This document shows positions 53,085 through 58,218 of a stretch of DNA of 58,218 nt, piece after piece. The DNA lies in contig WELB01000174.1 of NCBI GenBank assembly GCA_009602725.1, forward strand, positions 73,268 through 131,485, given 5' to 3'. The notes under the pieces are model-generated. The model searched no databases. It saw only the letters and a program-made list of their open reading frames with translations, and was not told the DNA's origin. The stretch's first letter is position 1; each line of letters starts with the position of its first letter. The DNA is from Spirogloea muscicola (Eukaryota; Streptophyta; Zygnematophyceae; Spirogloeales; Spirogloeaceae). The position numbers and the translations under genes were made by a program.

Positions 53085-53890
53085 CTAGAGCTCGCCCAGC
53101 TTTCTGGTGCAAAGCATTAGCCTGAGCACGCTACAAACAGGCCGAAAGTCGTCGTCGCAACAACGACAGATAAGCAGCTGGCAAGCCCATCTCAGCCGGG
53201 AACACATCTGCATGTCGTGTGTAGCCTAGATTGGCTATGTTTTGAAGGAGAGTAAGGAAACGAGGACCTAAGCAGCCAGAGATGTCGATTGCTGCTGGCA
53301 AGAGCTGATCACATCGGGGGTAATCGGAGTAGTGCTGCAACTTTCTTTGTTCAGCACTGCCCACTGCGTGGCCAGCGATGTGTGTCGATGCTGGACCTTT
53401 ATAGGCCTCCGTAACCACAATATCGACCAAAGCCCTTGGTCCTCCACCAGGTTGCACGCCCACAATGTCAAGTGTGCGGCGATGATGACGTCCCTGGGCA
53501 TCCGTGGTGATAGGCATGATGTTGTTCACTGCCCCGACCGCACGGTACCCGGCGTCGCGCATCAAACCCGCCAGAGCATCACGGAGGAGGTTGTGGATGC
53601 CCACCACTTCTGGTCCAGTGGGGCATCGCAGCATGTGAGTGGCGAGCTCAGCACTCTCTGCGCGGAAGCCGCACTCACACTGGCGCACCCCAATCAGGCA
53701 GTCAGGTGGGAGGCCGAGGACGACGTCCGAAAGGCCTCGGAGCTGATGCTGAAGGCGCTGGCCACGGCGTGTGAGGTGATCCAGTCTGTGGCTCCAGGTG
53801 TGGCGAGGGAAGTAAGTCTTGCCAGGCTCCTTGGATTGTTGTGAATCTCTGGCAGCCTCCTCAAGCTTCTGCGGCGCTCATCTTCCACTG
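53085..53890 (-). mobile_element. LINE fragment with intact CCHC-like finger and endonuclease motif
   Basis: One open minus-strand frame reads LSDVVLGLPPDCLIGVRQCE, CGFRAESAELATHMLRCP (C-x-C-x12-H-x4-C), IHNLLRDALAGLMRDAGYRA, RRTLDIVGVQPGGGPRALVD (D-x14-D), IVVTEAYK, HAVGSAEQRKLQHYSDYPRC, then a C terminus YLSLLRRRLSACL and stop at 53131. A CCHC finger followed by a restriction-like endonuclease with this spacing is the C-terminal layout of R2-like non-LTR retrotransposons. It differs in sequence from the other copies, lacks the LLTRGY box and is uninterrupted, so it is a separate, younger family. Its 3' flank (53090-53100) ends with the same GGGCGAGCTC as the others. Confidence 0.8.
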
Positions 53891-54235
53891 CCGTAACCAG
53901 TCTGGATTGTGCCCGAAGAGCCGAAAGAGGACTACGCTACGCTTCCGAACGGAAAGCCAGCCCGAAGTGTGGACGAGATCCGAAGGGGGCCGGAAAGAAG
54001 CGCCGGAAAGGCACAGCTGAGCAAGTGCCACAGGCGATGGTCACTTCCGAGCCGCTAGCTGCTCAGCTGAGCAGTTCAGGGTCCCTTGGGTCTGGTCAGC
54101 AGCCGCAAGTCGGGAATGTCGTGTGTTTGACACAAGCGAAGGCCAAATGGCCAAGTACAAAGGCAAGCAAGTCGGGAGTCGGTTGTCCGGGAGAGAAAGG
54201 GAGGGGAGGGCCAAATCTGGCCTTCCAAACATCCT
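53891..54235. mobile_element. LINE 3'-UTR debris upstream of the FMN reductase gene
   Basis: Minus-oriented pieces: AAAGCCAGCCCGAAGTGTGG with GACGAGATCCGAAGGG (about 53950-53990), a degenerate terminal box (IPDLRLLTRP, about 54080-54115), and CGAAGGCCAAATGGCCAAGT ACAAAGGCAAGC (about 54136-54168), the same motif as the foldback arms. It lies immediately 5' of the gene and may contribute to its promoter region. Confidence 0.55.
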
Positions 54236-54249
54236 CTTCTGACCGGGTG

Positions 54250-55766
54250 ATGAGCTGGCTGGGGGGGGAGGGAGTTGCCCCGCGGCCCACCCCGGCCCCG
54301 CGGGCTGGCACCCCCTTGCCGCGTGGCGCGCCCGGCCCCCCCCCCACTCCNGCCGCCCGCCGCGCCGTGCCCGGCGCCGCGCGCCCCGTGTGCCGGTATG
54401 CGGCGGCATCGCAGCCGCGCACGGACGAGGTGGAGCCCGTCAAGATCCTCGGCCTCTCCGGCTCCCTCCGCCGCGCCTCCACCAATACCGGCCTCCTCCG
54501 CGCCGGTACTCTCCTCGCCCTGGCCCCCTCGCCTCGTGCCTCGGCAGCCAGCTCCAGCGCCTTCGCCTGATGTCGTCCCGCGCGTGATTGCCACTGGCCC
54601 ACCTGGTCAGCTGCTGAAATCGTGGAGGACCTTCGCGGGATCCGCTTCCGGATTGCCGACATCGCGTCGCTCCCGCTGTACAATGAGGACAACGAGAACC
54701 CAGTGCCCAAGTCCGTCGAGGTGCCTCCTCATGCTCGCCGCTACTTCCTCCGGACATTCTCGCACCACCTCCCGCAAGCCTCGGCTGGAGGCTCGAGTCC
54801 CCAGGGACTGGACACGCATCTGTCCGGTTGCTTGGACAAGGTTCCGGAGAATCGCGAACCCCCTTCAGGCACCTGTTTGGCAAGCGGTCTGCACGCGTTC
54901 AAGGCGCTTGGTTCGTGCTTCAATTGGAAGAGCTGACGGAGAGATTTATATCTCCTCTCCCACTCTTGTTCCGCATGGGCATGTGTGCTGCCGATGCAGA
55001 GATTCAGGGCGCAGGTTCTAGAAGCCGATGCCATCCTCTTCGCCTGCCCTGAGTACAACTACTCTGTCTCTGGTACAAAACCTGCTCTTCCGGCCTACCT
55101 GTCTGAAGTTGCCCCTGGACATGCTATACACGCTGCCTTTGGGACAGTGCACTGCTCGCCCAGGCCACGCGCCACACCGACCCTGTGGCAGACGCACCAT
55201 TAACAAGAGTCACACTGTGATGGCAGGACCATTGAAGAATGCTATTGACTGGGGAACCAGGCCAACAAATGTCTGGGATGACAAGGCTGTCACTGCCTGT
55301 GGTGCTGGAGGCGATTTGGGTACTTCACGAGCTCAGGTAACCACCGCTCGGTTTAGGCCTGTGCATGTTGACGTGCCAAAAGTGAAGGTGAGCTATCGTA
55401 ACACGTTGTAGCATCTGCCCCGCAGCTCCACCTGAGACAGATTGGAATCTATCTCAACGTACATTTCCTGAACAAGCCGGATGGTTTGAGGGTGCGCCGG
55501 AATGTGGAGCCACCAGCTTTCAATGATTCTGGCGATCTGAAGGACGAAAAGACTCGAAAGAGACTCGAAGTACGTGCGAGCATAACTCTTGCCACTTGCG
55601 TGGTCAAACAAGCACACAGCCCTTTGTATGGAACTTGCCAGGTTGTGCTACTCTGATGAGTACTGTCCTTCTTTACTCATGCAATTTGCAGGACTTGCTG
55701 GAGTCGCTGGCTCTGTGGTCCATACGGTTATCGAAGGGCAAGGAGGTTCTGTACAAGAGCCTTTGA
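54250..55766 (+). CDS. NADPH-dependent FMN reductase / quinone reductase-like flavoprotein
   Basis: Flavodoxin-fold family (chromate reductase / NQR type) that transfers electrons from NAD(P)H to FMN, quinones or azo dyes. Exon 1 (54250-54505) starts MSWLGGEGVAPRPTPAPRAG, a Pro/Ala/Arg-rich leader that could be a plastid transit peptide (N at 54351). VKILGLSGSLRRASTNTGLL follows, with the SGSLR phosphate-binding loop for FMN. Phase-consistent exons: 54611-54720 (IADIASLPLYNEDNENPVP), 55000-55072 (VLEADAILFACPEYNYSVSG, family motif), 55227-55336 (PLKNAIDWGTRPTNVWDDKA), 55426-55569 (LHLRQIGIYLNVHFLNKPDG) and 55692-55766 (DLLESLALWSIRLSKGKEVL, stop). All core motifs are intact. Confidence 0.9.
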
Positions 55767-56227
55767 AAGTGGTGTCAACAGTCGTACACTTGCCTTGCTA
55801 GGCAGATCTTTGCTATGCACGCTTATCTTGTAGCTGCTAGGCGCCCATGCAGTGACGAAATAGAAGCCCTGCCAGGTGCAATGTCCACCAACTATGAAGC
55901 ATTAGGAGCCCTGCCACGGGCTGTGTCCACACAATTCGGAGCAGGACCCGAAATAAGGGTCCTGCAAGTTATGCCACATCAGCAATTAATGTTTTGGAAG
56001 AATGTCACTCTTTACTTTGAGGCTATGGAGAAGGTGGATATGGCGCTGCATAAGCTTGCAGTAAACAGTGGCACAGCTTAGACTGGTTACTCAATGGTGC
56101 TGTGCTACATGCAAAAATGTGCAGCTTGTTATGATTAACGAGTATTGCATGCAATCAGCCCCAGCCCCCTTTGAAATACAGGGGAAGGTAGTGAACCTAA
56201 TTTGTTTCCATAGGTGGATCAATCGAC
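55767..56227. other. Intergenic region between convergent genes
   Basis: Two similar stretches (GCCCTGCCAGGTGCAATGTCCACC at about 55866 and GCCCTGCCACGGGCTGTGTCCACA at about 55909) form a diverged tandem pair of about 43-bp period. No gene is recognised; likely 3' UTRs. Confidence 0.45.
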
Positions 56228-58218
56228 TTATATATCTCTCTCCTTTGACTGGTTTCGAGCCTCCTGAATGGACTTGCTAGCCTGACTCTGGGCGCTTTGC
56301 AGCAACTTCCCTGCACTTCGGGCAGCCTTGCCGAGCAAAGGCTTAGCACCTGCCCAGGCCTTCAAGGCAATGGGCCGAGCTGACTCCAGCGCTTTTGCGC
56401 CATATGGTGCAGCCTTAGTGCTGAAGTCCTGGGCAAATGAAAAGGCCTGTTGTGCAGTCAACAGCACCCAGCAGATGCCCAACCATTAGCCACGTGCTCA
56501 CTGCTGCATCTGAAGCTGGCATACATAGATAACGGAAGCGATGGAGCAAAAACACTCACCTTGCTTGCAAGTGGTTGGGCCTTTCCCAGAACGCCTTGCA
56601 CAGCTGGGCTAACCGCCTCTGTGTAGCCACCGACTGTCTGCGGTCAAAGAGGCGCACATAAGAGCGCGTTAGCGTCCAGGACATATTTATGCAGCCCAAT
56701 GTGGGGCAAAGACTTGCTCAGGATATTTAAAATGAAGTAGCAGTACGCACAAGAGCAAGCCCATCAAAGGACACAGCTCTCCAAGCCACTGACAGGCAAC
56801 TTCGAGGCGCTTTAGCAGAAGGTCAGCAATTGAGCACCTGCTTTGCTATCTTCCACTGCTTCTCTGGGATAAGCACTAGAGCAGCTACTCCCCCTCCATA
56901 TGCAGCCAGTAAGAGGATCTGTGCAAGGAATAGAGGGAGGAATCCATGTGTTTTCTGGGGTAGAGCAATAGGTGGAGGTTGAGGTTTTGTTGCAGGTGCA
57001 GGTGCAGGCGCAGGTGACGGCAGGCTGGGCACAATCGGCAGGCTGGGCACAATCTGCAAGTGTCCAACCAAGGCACGCACCTTCAGGTCAGACATGCGAT
57101 GCGTGTTAAAAATTGACATAACAAGAGCGCTGCAGTTGTACCTCCAGAGAGCTGAGCGTGGAAGACCCAACACCAATGGGAACTGCAACATCCAGCAGGT
57201 TTTGCATCACGCATCAAAGGCCTCTGTTTGGCTGCCAGATAAGCAGATGAGAATAGAACCTTCTGCGCAGCCTCTTTGACTTGCGCAGCCTTGCTCGCTA
57301 TTTCACTCCTCCCCTTCTCCGCTGCACTCCTCGCCCTCTCAATGACACTCTCAGCCTCTGTCTTTGTTGCCTGCACACGGTCCTGCTCCTCCTGTGCGCG
57401 CTGGCCTGCCTCGTCCCTGCCCGCCCTTAGCTTAGCCAGAGTCTCCTTGAACGCCTTGGCCCGGTCTTCCACCTGGTCAGCAGGCACCAGGCGTCCGTCT
57501 CAGCTCTTCCGATTGCACTACCGAAGCGCTTGGACGTGCAGCGAGCACCATCCGGCTGGCCAAGCCCGAGAATGTCAGGGAGGTACAGGGGCTCACTGAG
57601 GCTTTGAGACCCTGGACAAGGCCGCCACCGCCAGGACCAGCTGGCGTCGGGACCTCGGGCAAGGAAGGAGTCGGGACCTCAGTCACCGCTGGGGCGCTCT
57701 GCCCGGGAAGCGCAGCCTAGCGCAAGCAACACCACCACGAGCACAGGGTGATGCCGAGCGGGACCAGCGAGCGGGCTTCGGGCGTGTCATGCACACCGCA
57801 ACCAGGCCTGACCACCTTGCAGGTGGTAGAGCCCTGCAAGGGGAGCGCAGGCACGGCTTGCAGTGCCTGCGGCTGGCGCCGCGCACCTTGATGTTGTCCA
57901 GCAGCTGCTTGACGGCGGCCTTGGCCGGCGGAGGGGCTTCCAGCGCCTGCAGCGCGACAACGGCATGCTGTGCCGGCCAGGGCGGAGCAGCCTCTAGCAC
58001 GGCCGCCCGGGCGACCGCGTCCGCCGCCCAGCCCGGCAGCGCCGCCGGCACTGCGCGCCGCCGCGCCGCCGCGCCGCCGCCGGATCAGCCACCACGGCTG
58101 ATCCGAGCAGGCAAAGCCAGCGCAAAATCAGCTGCAGCCGCTGGCCGTCGCGCGGGCGTACCGGCGACGGCGGCGGCCACCAGCACGGGCAGCGCCGCGG
58201 CTCGGAGGCCGGCCGCCA
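56228..58218 (-). CDS. Unrecognised protein: coiled coil, one membrane segment, Ala/Lys-rich tail; runs off the window
   Basis: Minus-strand exons from the 5' side: about 58050-57890 (GWAADAVARAAVLEAAPPWP, KAAVKQLLDNIK); about 57700-57600 (VTEVPTPSLPEVPTPAGPGG, LVQGLK); about 57480-57265 (VPADQVEDRAKAFKETLAKL, QEEQDRVQATKTEAESVIER, an amphipathic coiled coil); about 57080-56835 (Pro/Ala linker with APAPAPA, then LPLFLAQILLLAAYGGGVAA, a membrane helix, and IPEKQWKIAKQ); about 56640-56575 (VGGYTEAVSPAVQGVLGKAQ); about 56430-56228 (FSTKAAPYGAKALESARPIA, LGKAARSAGKLLQSAQSQAS, stop). The 11-residue-like Ala/Lys amphipathic repeats resemble lipid-surface or membrane-shaping proteins in general. No family is recognised. 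The GC-rich N-terminal stretch (58218-58050), with an ALALPA-type motif, may be a targeting peptide, but its frame is not continuous. Confidence 0.55.

Noticed and set aside
53332-53844. 170-codon plus-strand ORF
   Set aside because: Antisense of the LINE finger/endonuclease frame, which has recognisable motifs on the minus strand.

Overview
The window is nuclear DNA of a green alga, most likely a trebouxiophyte related to Chlorella or Coccomyxa. Genes are split into many small exons, with introns mostly starting GT and ending TGCAG or CCAG. Two of the genes encode photosystem II PsbR and a plant-type glucose-6-phosphate isomerase. There is a hydroxyproline-rich secreted protein, the telomere-like DNA is of the plant CCCTAAA type, and GC-rich low-complexity stretches are common. 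No rRNA, tRNA, CRISPR array or bacterial operon was seen.

Host genes, left to right: a tail-anchored coiled-coil protein (+, 72-5748); the 3' half of a Pro-rich secreted protein (-, about 10626-11233) fused directly to the 3' two thirds of CDC6 (+, 11231-13962); an unrecognised helical protein (-, 14199-16390); the complete Pro-rich secreted protein (-, 20647-22548); a HAT/TPR-repeat protein of the Mbb1/HCF107 type (-, 29502-31640, 5' end missing); glucose-6-phosphate isomerase (-, 34282-40152); PsbR (+, about 43678-44923); a class 3 aldehyde dehydrogenase (-, 47532 to about 50860); an NADPH-dependent FMN reductase-like protein (+, 54250-55766); and a coiled-coil/membrane protein running off the right end (-, 56228-58218). 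They look like unrelated housekeeping and photosynthesis genes with no shared pathway.

Between them (about 7.3-9.3, 16.4-19.2, 22.9-28.7, 31.9-34.0, 40.4-43.5 and 51.0-54.2 kb) lies a dense mosaic of 5'-truncated non-LTR retrotransposon ends. Their proteins carry a CCHC-like finger and an R2-type restriction-like endonuclease motif (D-x14-D), and many stop at a shared box, DLxLLTRGY. Their 3' UTRs share a hairpin (GGGCTGGC-loop-CCAGCCC), then ATGGGCGAGC and a CTT-rich tail. Two very short insertions flanked by target-site duplications define this 3' terminus. The repeats have also formed a large foldback palindrome (52.69-53.02 kb), a 300-bp-spaced duplication next to interstitial telomere repeats (28.0-28.75 kb), and a duplicated block (23.75-24.70 and 25.92-27.06 kb).

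A second, roughly 2.2-kb duplication (9.0-11.2 and 19.2-21.3 kb) ends exactly inside a CDC6 exon. This is either a real gene-breaking rearrangement or an assembly chimera. The assembly has one 110-N gap (40308-40417) and seven single Ns, several at suspicious places. All reading was by eye; exon borders come from splice consensus plus reading-phase agreement.
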